DNA of 64,000 nucleotides, taken from CAZNPL01 sp964574815. Its GTDB lineage: Bacteria; Planctomycetota; Phycisphaerae; UBA1845. The DNA lies in contig CAZNPL010000031.1 in assembly GCA_964574815.1 (NCBI GenBank), positions 19,538 through 83,537 of the forward strand, written 5' to 3'. The notes beneath the pieces are model-generated. The model was not told the origin of the DNA. It searched no databases and worked only from the letters and a program-made list of their open reading frames with translations. A program made the position numbers and the translations under genes. This document shows positions 9,486 to 19,200 of this stretch, piece by piece. Numbering within the stretch: the stretch's first letter is position 1; the number at the start of each line of letters is the position of its first letter.

Positions 9486-10418
9486 ATGCGCGTCAATCGT
9501 CTTGTGGTGGTTGCTGTCTGCGTGCCTTTGATTGCGTCGGTTGACGCTCGGGCCGGGATGTTCGAGGACGTTCTGGACGCCCTGCGGTACGCCGGATTCA
9601 CCGTGGACGGGGACCACAGCGACGTTTCGAACTCGACCGTCGGCGTGATCACGCGCGACATGCGAGGCAACGTGATTGACACGGGAGATCTCGAGTTCGC
9701 GCTCCAGGGACCCATCTCCGCGGTGGTCGAACGCGGCGGGCGAATCATTCCCACGCTCGATCTGACATTCAGTACCGGGTCGGTTGATGTGAATCCGAAT
9801 CGGGTCGTCAGCGTCGGGCCGGCCGAGCCGGTTACCTACAACTTCACCTTCGACTCCGGGCTCAACACCACGAGCATCGACGGCAACTTTCTGGCCGACG
9901 CGCGGTTTTCAATAAATGCCGCCGGCAGCTACGACCTTCGGCTGCAGTTCTCCGACCGGCAGACGACGACCATCGACGGCCGGGGCAACAACCCGCCGAT
10001 CGAGCGGGCCGTCGATCTTGGCCCGATCGACATCGAGGGGAACATCATCTACGACGTGCTGGCGGTGATCACGGATCCGCTTTTCCAGGCCGCGGGCTTT
10101 CAGAACACGTTCGAGCTGCTGAGCGGCCGGACGTTCGCCAAGCGCGAGATCGACGCCCGTATCGCCCGGCTCGAGGCGATGGTGGATGCGGGCGGGGCGC
10201 TGACGCCGGACGACATGGCCCAGGTGGCCGGTCTGTCCATGCTGTCGTCGGTGCTGGGAACCGAGCCGCCGGATCTGACGTTTCTGGAAGGCGCCACGGC
10301 GAGCAGTGCGGCGGCCGGGCCAACGGCGGCGAGCGTGCCGGAGGTCTCCACGATCGCGCTGTTTGGTGTGGCCGGTCTGGTGTTGTTCGTCCGCCGCCCC
10401 CGGCGGGTCGCCGCCTGA
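9486..10418 (+). CDS. PEP-CTERM-type exported protein
   Basis: The ATG at 9486 is preceded by GGAGGAG about nine bases upstream and starts a signal peptide (MRVNRLVVVAVCVPLIASV-DARAG), so it is preferred over the GTG at 9420. The 310-residue body is beta-rich without catalytic motifs. The C-terminus has VPEVSTIALFG, a hydrophobic helix and RRPRRVAA, a PEP-CTERM-like sorting signal. Probably an extracellular or envelope protein. tRNA-Ala follows about 200 bases downstream. Confidence 0.8.
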   Translation: MRVNRLVVVAVCVPLIASVDARAGMFEDVLDALRYAGFTVDGDHSDVSNSTVGVITRDMRGNVIDTGDLEFALQGPISAVVERGGRIIPTLDLTFSTGSVDVNPNRVVSVGPAEPVTYNFTFDSGLNTTSIDGNFLADARFSINAAGSYDLRLQFSDRQTTTIDGRGNNPPIERAVDLGPIDIEGNIIYDVLAVITDPLFQAAGFQNTFELLSGRTFAKREIDARIARLEAMVDAGGALTPDDMAQVAGLSMLSSVLGTEPPDLTFLEGATASSAAAGPTAASVPEVSTIALFGVAGLVLFVRRPRRVAA

Positions 10419-10464
10419 ACCGCAGATGGATCATCAGTTCGTGCCTGGGCATCTCCCCAAGACT

Positions 10465-10492
10465 GCTCCATGACTGTCGCAGTACTGATTGG
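10465..10492. repeat. Dispersed intergenic repeat, copy 1
   Basis: GCTCCATGACTGTCGCAGTA followed by CTGATTGG recurs with three changes at 16121-16149. Both copies are intergenic. Confidence 0.5.
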
Positions 10493-10625
10493 ACCGGCCG
10501 TCGAGCTGATCCGCCTGCGGCGGACCGATGGCAGCCAAGATCGAATGCGGCTTGAGCAGTGCCGGACCTTATCCCCGCCGGCCTTGCCCGTTCGGGTCCA
10601 AGCGGTATAAGATAGTGTTCCACAC

Positions 10626-10698
<73 letters not shown>

Positions 10699-10793
10699 GT
10701 AGGGTGCATCTCGACGCAGCTTGTTTGTCGCGCGGCTCGGCCTGCCGCTCGCCGGTCGTCCCGGCCGCTTAGGTCGGTAGTGTTTCGGCCATC

Positions 10794-11045
10794 ATGAGCC
10801 AATCATGTCCCAACCCGAATTGCGGTGCGGATGACATCTCGCCGGAGGCTCAGGATTGCCCACGCTGTGGTGTCCCCCTCGGTGGCGGACCATCGCCCAA
10901 AGACACTTCCGACAATAAGGACACGCCTCGGTTCGGCCTGAAGGAGGTGCTCCTTTGCTTGCTGACGCTTGCGGCCATCTTCCTGATTTTCGATTTGCCA
11001 TGCATCCTCAGGTCCTTCCTGCCGGAAGTTTACGGTCCCGCGTAA
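10794..11045 (+). CDS. Zinc-ribbon/one-helix membrane protein, copy 1
   Basis: The 83-residue protein begins with two Cys pairs (CPNPNC and CPRC, residues 5-24) that would form a small zinc ribbon. A Gly/Lys/Asp linker and one hydrophobic segment (about 49-67) follow, ending in LPEVYGP. It is close to the gene at 12911-13162, with most residues identical; the DNA is alike well beyond the gene. Both copies lie directly upstream of a paralogous lipoprotein gene. No function recognised; probably a small membrane protein facing the cytoplasm with its ribbon. Confidence 0.75.
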   Translation: MSQSCPNPNCGADDISPEAQDCPRCGVPLGGGPSPKDTSDNKDTPRFGLKEVLLCLLTLAAIFLIFDLPCILRSFLPEVYGPA

Positions 11046-11157
11046 ATGCCGGGCGCCCGCGGGCGCGCTTCCGCGCGCATACGGCACGGCGGGCGCACCG
11101 GGGACGGATGCGTGCGGCACGGGTTTTGTGCAGCGGCTTGGCTGAATGGGGATTCCA

Positions 11158-11189
11158 TTGCCGCAGTCGGGCGACTGCTGTGGTATAAT
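11158..11189 (+). promoter_or_regulatory. Candidate promoter of lipoprotein copy 1
   Basis: A perfect TATAAT (11184-11189) with an extended-10 TG lies 43 bases before the lipoprotein start. TTGCCG (11158-11163) is the only -35-like match, with a long 20-base spacer. Both boxes are conserved in the duplicate at 13211-13243, but duplication alone could explain that. Confidence 0.4.
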
Positions 11190-11231
11190 ACCTCCGGCGG
11201 CTACCTGTCCGACTGAGCTGCGAGGTCCGGC

Positions 11232-12275
11232 ATGGGCGCGAATCAAACCGCGAGCGTTACCACTTGCCGCAGACCATCCCGGCTACTCGCGACGATCTTT
11301 CGTGTTGCAGCTTTGAGCCTGCTGGTCTTACTTCTGCCCGGCTGTCTGGCGCTGCTCGGTCTCTGGTTCACGGCGCCTTTTTGCTCCCACCCGGATGCGA
11401 ACTGCGGCGCGAGCGGCCACCTCCTTTATTCCACGGAGGACGGCCATTGCCTGGAGGAGATCGCGGAGCACCTTGGCCCGGGCTGCTTCGCCTGGGTACG
11501 CGAGGGTGAAGCAGTGACCGGGGGTTTTGCGTTCGCCTGCCGCCACGAGTTTGACTTTCTGCGCCTGTACGTTGCCTCCAACAGCGGGCTACTCGTGTAC
11601 AGCGGACGCCGTGCGGATCGCTACAGAACCGCTACGGTACCCGAGTGCGCCGACATGCAGGGGGTGGCCGCACTCGATGACGACCGCGTCGTCGTCGCAT
11701 GCAGAGATACGGGACGCCTGGTGAAGGTTGACCCGAACACGGCATCGGTCGTGGACGAATTCTCGTGTTGTGACCTGCCCAACGAGGACTTCGATCCGGT
11801 CGCGATCACCGTGGCCCCGGACGGGGCCATCCTCGCGGGGACGAGGCGGATCAACCGGTTCGACCCGGCGTCAGGCGCCTTTCTGGGCGTCGCCGTCGAG
11901 GAGGGCGTGAACGGCGCGGAGCGATAAGACGGCTACGCGTTCGGACCGAACGGCAACCTGTTCGTCAGCGCCAACCCGGACGTCGGCGTGCTCGAATTCG
12001 ACGGAGACACATTCGAGTTTCTCGACGTGTTCATTCCGCCCGGCGCCGACGGCATCGACACCCCGACGGCGCTGGCCTTCGGCCCGGAGGGCAATTTGTT
12101 TGTCGTCCACGTCGGCCCCCTTCGCGGTGGAACGCTGATATCCGAGTTCGACGGGCTGACCGGCGCGTTCGTCCAAGACCTCACTTACGAGTTCCCAACG
12201 GATATTCCAATCACGTTCATCGCGGTCCGGCCGCGATGCGACGATGGTATGCCCGCGGTGCCGGAGGAGGGATAG
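11232..12275 (+). pseudogene. Propeller-like lipoprotein copy 1, interrupted by in-frame TAA
   Basis: The frame encodes a lipoprotein (lipobox LLLPGC) with repeated LAPDG/EFDG-type strands like the intact paralogues at 13286-14251 and 14264-15223. A TAA at 11925-11927 stops translation after 231 residues. Downstream the same frame continues without shift (DGYAFGPNGNL, then VGVLEFDGDTFEF) to a TAG at 12273-12275. In the paralogues the position of the TAA is the Tyr of YDD, so one base change explains it. Either a recent pseudogene, a truncated but functional protein, readthrough, or an assembly error. Confidence 0.75.
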
Positions 12276-12278
12276 CAC

Positions 12279-12857
12279 ATGCGTCAAGTGCATTGCCGGA
12301 GCCTCTTCTGCCTTGCAGGGGCTGTGATCACAGCGGGGTGCGGGCCGCTGCTGTGTTTCGACCCGCCCGTGCCGGAAGGCGTGGAGGCGGTCATGTCGCC
12401 CGGCATGAGCATTACGGCCGTAACGCCCAGCGGCACGATGACGATCACGGCGGGCGAGGGGGTGATGCGGTCGTTCACGTGGGAGGGCGCCACGCGGTGT
12501 GTAGACATGGATCCGCACATGTTCGGCGGACTTTACTATCCGGGGCCTGGAGCACACTGGGAAGAGCACAATGGCATCTGCCGGGCGGTCGTGGGCGAAT
12601 TCCGCGCGGATTTCGGCTCGGTCGAGGCCGCAATCGAATGGTTCCACACGTACCGCGGGCCGCCGTTCGTCTACCGGGACGACGGCCTGGGCGTGAGCTG
12701 GGACAAGACGCTTGGCCGTGGGCAATTGAATGTGGACATTGTGCAGGTCTACATCAACGGTGAGAAGCCAACCGAACTTGAAGGCAGCCGTAACGAAGCG
12801 ATCACGGTGGGCTTCCCGCAAGAGGCGCTGGCTACCGCCAGAGCACAAGCATTCTGA
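12279..12857 (+). CDS. Predicted lipoprotein, unknown function
   Basis: The 192-residue product has a signal peptide with lipobox VITAGC (Cys at about residue 21). The mature part has several conserved-looking aromatic and Cys residues (CVDMDPHMFGG, ICRAVV, WFHTYRGPPFVYRDDG) but no recognised domain. It starts four bases after the stop of the interrupted lipoprotein, so the two were probably one transcription unit. It has no copy in the duplicated block. Confidence 0.65.
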   Translation: MRQVHCRSLFCLAGAVITAGCGPLLCFDPPVPEGVEAVMSPGMSITAVTPSGTMTITAGEGVMRSFTWEGATRCVDMDPHMFGGLYYPGPGAHWEEHNGICRAVVGEFRADFGSVEAAIEWFHTYRGPPFVYRDDGLGVSWDKTLGRGQLNVDIVQVYINGEKPTELEGSRNEAITVGFPQEALATARAQAF

Positions 12858-12910
12858 TCCCGGCATGAGACGTTGCGATGAACGACGATCGGGATAGCGT
12901 TTCGGGCATC

Positions 12911-13162
12911 ATGAGCCAATCATGTCCCAACCCGAATTGCGGTGCGGATGACATCTCGTGGGAGGCTCAGGATTGCCCACGTTGTGGTGTCCCACTCGGT
13001 GGCGGACCATCGTTTGAAGACGCTTCCGCCAACAAGGACAAGCCTCGGTTCAACCTGAAGGAGGTGCTCTTCCCGTTGCTGATGCTTGCGGCAATCTTCC
13101 TGATTCTCGATTTGCCGTGCATCCTCAAGACCTTCTTGCCGGAGGTTTACGGTCCCCCGTAA
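12911..13162 (+). CDS. Zinc-ribbon/one-helix membrane protein, copy 2
   Basis: Start chosen at the Met that aligns with copy 1 (10794); an upstream ATG at 12878 in frame would add 11 residues absent from copy 1. CPNPNC and CPRC form the putative zinc ribbon, then one membrane helix and the LPEVYGP end. The strong DNA similarity to 10794-11045 shows a recent duplication. It precedes the intact lipoprotein copy 2. Confidence 0.75.
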   Translation: MSQSCPNPNCGADDISWEAQDCPRCGVPLGGGPSFEDASANKDKPRFNLKEVLFPLLMLAAIFLILDLPCILKTFLPEVYGPP

Positions 13163-13210
13163 GTGCCGGGAGGCCGGAGGCAGGCTTACGCGTGTGGGCG
13201 GCACGGTATG

Positions 13211-13243
13211 TTGCCGCTGGTAGTCGGTCGCTGTGGGTATAAT
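13211..13243 (+). promoter_or_regulatory. Candidate promoter of lipoprotein copy 2
   Basis: TATAAT (13238-13243) sits 42 bases before the start of the lipoprotein, with TTGCCG at 13211-13216 (21-base spacer). The surrounding sequence through the start codon matches that before copy 1. Confidence 0.4.
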
Positions 13244-13285
13244 ACTTCCGGCGGTTACCTGTCTGACTGAGCTGCGAGGTCCAGC

Positions 13286-14251
13286 ATGGGCGCGAAACAA
13301 ACAGCGAGCGATTCGGCCGGCCGGTGCGGGCGCTTGTGCCGGCGGCTTGCGGTGGCGGGCCTGGTTCTCTTGTTGCCAGGCTGTGGTGAACTTGCGTGGG
13401 TCGCGTTGGCGTTCTGGATCGCGACGGACTACTGCGAGGTGCCCGGGCATTGCGGGGAAAGCGGAACGCTGCTAGCGAACTTCGGACTCGGCATCTCAGA
13501 AGTCGGGCACCCCTACGGTCGTATTCCAGATTTCCCGGACCCGGTTGACGGCCAGCGAGGCTTCGTTTTTACGGACGATCCGAACATGCGGATGTTTGTG
13601 GCCAGCGACACGGGCCTTCGCGAGTACGACGGGAGAGTATATGAATCCCTCTTCAATATCATCACGGTCCCTGACTGCTCGTCAATGGAAGACGTGGTGC
13701 TCATGCCGGACGGCACACTGGTCGTCAGTTGTCCCGATGCGGGGCGGCTCGTCAAGATCGATCCCGCGACGTCTTCTGTGATCGATTCGTTCCAATGCTG
13801 TGAGGAGGTGGATCCCCGCTTCGAGCCGCGTGCGATCGCCCTCGCGCCGGACGGGCGTCTGCTCGCCGGCAAACGGTGGATCTATGCCTTCGACGGAACG
13901 ACCGGAGAGTCCCTCGGAATCATCATTCCGGCGGGCGTCGGGCGGTCCGGGTGGTACGACGATATGCTTTTCAGCCCGGAGGGCAACCTGCTCGTCTGCG
14001 CGTACCCCGACGTGGGCGTCCTGGAGTTTGACGGCGAAACCTTCGAATTTCTGGGCGTGCTGATCCCCGGAGGAACCGAGGGCGTTCCGTATCCTAAAGC
14101 ACTTGCCTTCGATGAGGAGGGGCATTTGTTCGTCGGCAGCGGCGTGACCGGGTTCATTGCAGAGTTTGACGCACAATCAGGCGAACTGGTTCGGGTAGTC
14201 CTAGACGATTACAGCATCAGCACAGTCGATCACCTGGGTTTTCGTCCGTGA
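13286..14251 (+). CDS. Propeller-like lipoprotein, copy 2
   Basis: A 321-residue protein with lipobox LLLPGC (Cys about residue 33) and repeated motifs such as MPDGTLVVSC, LAPDGRLLAG, SPEGNLLV, FDEEGHLFVG spaced 35-50 residues apart. These resemble NHL/SMP-30-type beta-propeller blades. The mature part opens with a Cys-containing stretch (CEVPGHCGESGTLLANF) shared with copy 3. Probably an envelope-anchored beta-propeller for binding rather than catalysis. Preceded by the zinc-ribbon protein and followed 12 bases later by copy 3. Confidence 0.75.
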   Translation: MGAKQTASDSAGRCGRLCRRLAVAGLVLLLPGCGELAWVALAFWIATDYCEVPGHCGESGTLLANFGLGISEVGHPYGRIPDFPDPVDGQRGFVFTDDPNMRMFVASDTGLREYDGRVYESLFNIITVPDCSSMEDVVLMPDGTLVVSCPDAGRLVKIDPATSSVIDSFQCCEEVDPRFEPRAIALAPDGRLLAGKRWIYAFDGTTGESLGIIIPAGVGRSGWYDDMLFSPEGNLLVCAYPDVGVLEFDGETFEFLGVLIPGGTEGVPYPKALAFDEEGHLFVGSGVTGFIAEFDAQSGELVRVVLDDYSISTVDHLGFRP

Positions 14252-14263
14252 AAGGCAGCAACC

Positions 14264-15223
14264 GTGAGGGCAGAGCGAACGATGACTGACATCGCCAGTT
14301 ACGGCCGCTTCTGCCGGGGCGTTCTGGCAGCGGTCTGGCTTCTGGGGTTCTCGGGTTGTGGGTTGGGCGTTTTATTAACAGCCATCTTCTACCCGGGTGA
14401 GTATTGTCAATTGCCCGGCGCTTGCGGCGAAAGTGGCACCCTCCTGGCGAACTTCAGAAACTGGGCGATTGCCGAAATCCAGGGCGAACGCTCGCCGCAT
14501 TTCCCATGGCATGCCGGCGCGATACAGCGAGGTTTTGCGTTTTCCGCTGTCGACGGGCTGGTACTGTACGCGGCAACTGACATGGGACTGCGAGTCTACG
14601 ATGGCCGTGACTTTCTAGAACCATTCCAGACCATTTCAATCTCGGATTGCTCGTCGATGGAGGATGTCGTGGTCATGCCGGACGGGCACGTAGTTGTCAG
14701 CTGCCCGCCCGCCGGTCGACTCGTCAAGATCGCGCCCGGATCCTCTTCGGAGGTCGAGTCGTTCCAATGCTGTCAGAACGTGGAAGCCGGCTTCGAGCCG
14801 CGTGCGATTGCGCTCGCGCCGGACGGACGTTTGCTCGCGGGTACGAAGCAGATCTACGCCTTTGACGGAACGACGGGCGAGTCGCTGGGCGTCGTTGTGG
14901 AGTCGGGCGTGGAGGGAGCTACGACCTACGACGATCGCATTTTTGGTCCCGACGGCAACCTGTTGGTCAGTGCCAACCCGGACATCGGCGTGCTCGAATT
15001 CGACGGTGAGACATTCGAGTTTATTCGGGTGCTTATTCCGGGAGGGCCCGAGGGCGTTCCGCATCCGAGGGCCCTTGCCTTCGATGATGAGGGACATCTC
15101 TTTGTGGGCGGTGGGGTTACGCCGCTTGTTGTTGAGTTCGATGGCAAGACCGGGGAGAAGCTCGGAGTTATTCTGGAATCAGAGTACGTTGGCTCCATCG
15201 ACCACATGGCATTCCGTCCTTGA
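14264..15223 (+). CDS. Propeller-like lipoprotein, copy 3
   Basis: The product is 319 residues from a GTG, or 313 from the ATG at 14282; neither has a strong ribosome site. The lipobox is LGFSGC, followed by the same CQLPGACGESGTLLANF opening and propeller-like strands as copy 2. YDDRIFGPDGNL supplies the Tyr that is a stop codon in copy 1. It lacks an adjacent zinc-ribbon gene, so it is an older or partial duplicate. Likely co-transcribed with copy 2. Confidence 0.75.
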   Translation: MRAERTMTDIASYGRFCRGVLAAVWLLGFSGCGLGVLLTAIFYPGEYCQLPGACGESGTLLANFRNWAIAEIQGERSPHFPWHAGAIQRGFAFSAVDGLVLYAATDMGLRVYDGRDFLEPFQTISISDCSSMEDVVVMPDGHVVVSCPPAGRLVKIAPGSSSEVESFQCCQNVEAGFEPRAIALAPDGRLLAGTKQIYAFDGTTGESLGVVVESGVEGATTYDDRIFGPDGNLLVSANPDIGVLEFDGETFEFIRVLIPGGPEGVPHPRALAFDDEGHLFVGGGVTPLVVEFDGKTGEKLGVILESEYVGSIDHMAFRP

Positions 15224-15325
15224 AACGCATGAGCCGAGTGGGATACTCCTCGCTAAGCGAGTCGCTGCGGATGGACGTGGCCGATGCGGAGCGTTGGCTC
15301 GCCGGCGCTTGATGGGAGAAGTGAT

Positions 15326-15946
15326 GTGATCGGCCGAGGGATCATTATCGCTTGTTTGGCGCTGGCGGTTGTGGTGGCCGGGGCGGGCGTCATTTCTTAT
15401 GTGCGGCCGCTTCGGACTCAGCACGCGACGTCGGCTCGGGCGATGGATTTGGTCATCGAGCGTGGCCGGGCTCGGGTTCTTGTGATGTACTGCGTTCCCA
15501 GGTCGTCTCCGGAGAATAAGGTGAACATCGACTGGCCTCGGGTTGGGTTTGTTTTTGAGCAGAACGCCTCCTCGAATTCGACGTCGCGAGCGATTCTGAC
15601 TCAGGCGCTTCGCAACATGGCGCAGCGCTATGCGCTCGACAAGGCAAACCTTGCCGATCCGTCCCTCTGGAGTGCGTTTACTCCGGACGGGTTTCGGGCG
15701 TGGGCTTATGCGCGGGGGCTGGGGGGCACGACCCGCTGGGATGTGGTTTACGTCAAGCTGCCGCTGTGGATGCCTGTGTTTCTGTTTCTTGTGCTGCCGG
15801 CGACTGTAGTGGCCGTTCGCAGCGTACGGCGGCGCCGGCGGCGTGACCGGGGGCTTTGCGAGCGATGCGGGTACGATCTGCGGGGCAGCGTGTCGGGACG
15901 CTGTCCTGAGTGTGGTCGTGAGGCTCTGTGCGGGTCCGCTCTTTGA
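15326..15946 (+). CDS. Two-helix membrane protein with C-terminal zinc ribbon
   Basis: The GTG at 15326, seven bases after GGGAGAAG, begins a 206-residue product with a membrane helix near the N-terminus (about 4-24) and a second at about 140-158. An Arg-rich stretch and the ribbon CERCGYDLRG...CPECG follow. This C-terminal ribbon is a recurrent planctomycete signature. The ~110-residue loop between the helices is presumably periplasmic. Function unknown. Confidence 0.75.
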   Translation: MIGRGIIIACLALAVVVAGAGVISYVRPLRTQHATSARAMDLVIERGRARVLVMYCVPRSSPENKVNIDWPRVGFVFEQNASSNSTSRAILTQALRNMAQRYALDKANLADPSLWSAFTPDGFRAWAYARGLGGTTRWDVVYVKLPLWMPVFLFLVLPATVVAVRSVRRRRRRDRGLCERCGYDLRGSVSGRCPECGREALCGSAL

Positions 15947-16016
15947 CTGTGGTGATACTCATGGGCGGGACCGGCGCATGAGAAAGTCGGCGAATGGAAC
16001 GTTGACGTGCTTGGCA

Positions 16017-16044
16017 GGGCATGCTCACGCGAGCGTGGGCTTGG
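16017..16044. repeat. Inverted-repeat element, copy 1
   Basis: GGGCATGCTCACGCGAGCGT followed by GGGCTTGG is matched closely by 16196-16230. It folds as an imperfect CCACGC/GCGTGGG hairpin. Both copies lie in the gap between the convergent genes ending at 15946 and 16260. Confidence 0.6.
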
Positions 16045-16087
16045 GACCCGGCGCACGTTTGGGCAGCCGTTTGCGTTCGAATCGCGA

Positions 16088-16110
16088 GCCCACCTCCGAA
16101 GGAGGTGGGC
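16088..16110. terminator. Hairpin terminator candidate
   Basis: A perfect 10-bp stem GCCCACCTCC/GGAGGTGGGC with a GAA loop between convergent genes. No U-tract is visible, so termination is inferred. Confidence 0.4.
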
Positions 16111-16120
16111 CACCCGGCGC

Positions 16121-16149
16121 GCTCCATGACTGCCGCGGTACTGATCGGC
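16121..16149. repeat. Dispersed intergenic repeat, copy 2
   Basis: GCTCCATGACTGCCGCGGTA followed by CTGATCGG matches 10465-10492 with three differences. Confidence 0.5.
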
Positions 16150-16195
16150 GGTTTGTCGCGTCGACAAGGTGTTGGTTGCTTATGGTACTCTTGTA

Positions 16196-16230
16196 GGGCG
16201 CATGCCCACGCGAGCGTGGGCTTGGCGCCC
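16196..16230. repeat. Inverted-repeat element, copy 2
   Basis: A nested hairpin: GGGCGC/GCGCCC outside and CCCACGC/GCGTGGG inside, 30 bases downstream of which ileS ends. Related to 16017-16044; it may double as an ileS terminator. Confidence 0.6.
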
Positions 16231-16259
16231 ATCGATGGTTCCGGGACAAACTCCGGCGG

Positions 16260-19200
16260 TTACGCGCGGGCCAGTTGGATCTTCACGTTTTTGCCGTCAA
16301 TGCGGACGTCGGTGGTGTTGGCGCCTCCGTCGAGGGGTTGTTCGACGATCGAGGTGGCCAGCGTTTCCCGGGCGATGTAGTCGCCGCAGGTGCTGACGGC
16401 CTCGCGCAGTTCGTCGGCCTCGGAGCGGAGGCTGAGGGTGATGCGGTCCTCGAGCTCGAGGTCGGCTGCTTTACGAAGGTTCTGGACGTGGCGGACGACG
16501 TCGCGGGCGAGCCCTTCGAGCTTGAGCTCCTTGGTGATGCGCTTGTCGAGCAGGACGACGGTGCCGGCGGATTCCTCGGCGCCCCAGTCGTCGCCGTAGG
16601 ACTTCTCCACAATAACCTCGCCCGGTTCGAGCTCGAAGGAGGCGCCGCTCTCGGTCTGGACGACGAGCGGGTTACCCTGCTCGACGGCGGCGGCGACTTT
16701 GGCGGCGTCGGCGGACTGCAGGGCCTTGTTGATGGCGCCGGCGTCCTTGCCGTACTTGGGGCCGACGTGCTTCATGTCGGCACGCACGTCGATGGTGCAC
16801 AGCGACGACAGATCGTCGTGGACCGTCACGTTCTTGACGTTGAGCTCTTCGAGGAGGTGGTCCTTGAACTGCTCGATGGCCTGGCGTTCGACGTCGGCGG
16901 CGCACTGCACGCGGAGCCCGGCCAGCGGCTGGCGGACTTTGAGCTTGGAGGCGGTGCGGACCGAGCGGCCCATGGAGACGATTTTCAGCAGGGCGGCGGT
17001 CTTGTCCGAGAGGGCCCGGTCGATGAGCTTTTCGTCCGCTTGCGGATAGTCGCGCAGGTGCACGCTCGGCTCGGCGCCGTCCACCTGCCGGGCGACCAGA
17101 TTCCCGTACATGTGTTCGGTGACGAACGGCATGACGGGGGCGGCGAGCTCGACGATGGTGACCAGCGCCTGGTAAAGCGTCTGGTAGGCGGCGAGCTTGT
17201 CGGTGTCGCTTTCGGTGGTCCCGCCCTCGGTGCCCCGCCAGAAGCGGCGGCGGTTGCGGCGGATGTACCAGTTGCTCAGATCGTCGAGGAACTTTTCGAT
17301 GGCTTGGCAGACCGGCGGCAGCTCATATCGCTCGAACCGTTCGCGGACCCGGGTGATGACCAGTTGGAGGTCGGAGAGAATCCACCGGTCGATGTCCTGG
17401 CGCTGTTCGGGCGGGACCTGCGGCGCCGTCGGGTCGAAGCGGTCGATGCGGGCGTAGTCGCAGAAGAACTTGTAGCAGTTCCAGAGCGACATGAGGATGT
17501 GGCGGCGGACCTCGTTGGCCGGCGTCGAGGTCACCCGGCAAAGGGGCTGCCCCTCGACTGTGTGGGTGATCTTCTCGCCGTCGGGCCCTTCGATGGCCAC
17601 CTGCTCGTCCGGATGCCGCAGGCCGAAGGGCAGGTCCACGGTCGGCGGCTGGGCGCAGTACATCCAGCGCATGACGTCGACGCCGAGCTGTTCGGCGGCT
17701 TCCTCGAACCAGATGGCCGTTCCGTCGGACTTGTGCATGGCTTGGCGGTTTTCGTCGAGCACGAGGGCGTGGCCAAGGAGCGTCTTGAAGGGGATGCGCT
17801 TGTTCTCTTTACCGAGTTCCATCATGGTGCTCATGGCCAGCACGGAGTAGAACCAGTTGCGGAACTGGCCCGGGAAGCACTCGGTGATCAGGTCGGCCGG
17901 GACCCACTTGTCCCAGTATTCGCGGTTGGTGTTGTAGTGCGTGGTGGAGTAGGCCACGATGCCGGCGTCGAGCCACGGGTTGCCGACGTCGGGGATGCGC
18001 GAGGCGAGCTCGCCGCACTTTTCACAGCGGATTTTGACGGCGTCCACGTACGGGCGGTGCGGGGAGTGGCCTTCGAACTGTTCCCATCCTTCGACGGCGC
18101 GTTCCTTGAGCTCGTCGTAGCCGCCGATGACGTCGAAGTGGCCACAGGCGTTGCACTCCCAGATGGGCAGAGCCAGGCCCCAGTAGCGCTTTTTGGAGAT
18201 CATCCAGTCCTTCATGGTGTTGAGCCAGTCGAGCTCGCGCTCGAGGCCGCGCATCGCCGACGGCAGCCAGTTGACCTGCTTGGCCACCTCCTTGATCTCG
18301 TCGCGCCAGTCCATCGAGATGTACCACTCGTCGACGAGGCGGAAGACGAGTTCGTCGCCGGTCCGCCAGCAGTGGGGGTAGACGTGGGGATAGTCCTCGG
18401 TGGCGACGAGCAGGCCCTTTTCTCTCAGGTCGTTGATGATGAGGTCGACGGTTTCGGGGTCGATGGCACGTTTGCCGGTCAGTTGGCCGAAGCCTTCGAC
18501 GAATTTGCCCTCTGCGTCGAGCGGTGCGATGGCCGCGAGTCGGAAGTGGATTCCCCAGGCGTGGTCGACGTCACCGCAGCCGGGGGCTGAATGGACAATG
18601 CCGGTTCCTTCGCCGCCGACCACGTACGCTTCGCCGCGGGAGTCTCTGCCCGGGTCGAACACGACGTGTCCGTCGCGGCCGCTGGGCCAGTCGCGCTGGT
18701 CGGGCGGGATCAGGTCCATGGGTGAGGCGAAGCCGCCCTTTTGCTGCTGGGCGGGCAGTTCGTCGTAGGGGCCGTCGTAGGTCCAGCCGATCATTTTGGA
18801 GCCGGGGATTTCACCCTCGATCTCGTAGCCGCCCGATTCCTGGAAGATCTGGTGGATCGTCTTGAGTTTGGGGACGCCCTTGGGCCAGGGCTGCGAGCCG
18901 AACCCTTGCTTGAACTCTTTTTCGAGGCGCTGGTAATTGAGGTTGTCCGCAGCGAAATAGTACAGTGCGCCGTCCTTCTTGGCACGCAGCTTGACGTACA
19001 TGAGCTCGGAGTTGACGGCGGCGCCGGTATTGGACGTCAGCGTCCACGGGGTGGTGGTCCAGATCAGCAGGTATTCGTTGTCCCGGCCGCGCAGGGGAAA
19101 GCGAACGAAGACGGCTGTGTGGCTGACGAGGCGGCGACCTTCGGCGATTTCCATGTGCGAATAGGCGCAGCCGGCGCGGCCGGACCAGGGCATCACGTCG

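Noticed and set aside
11925..11927. Programmed recoding (selenocysteine or pyrrolysine) at the in-frame stop
   Set aside because: The codon is TAA, not TGA or TAG, and the paralogues have Tyr, so simple mutation is the better explanation.
16275..18590. 771-residue open frame on the plus strand
   Set aside because: It is antisense to the conserved catalytic and C-terminal parts of ileS and is a codon-bias shadow of a GC-rich gene.
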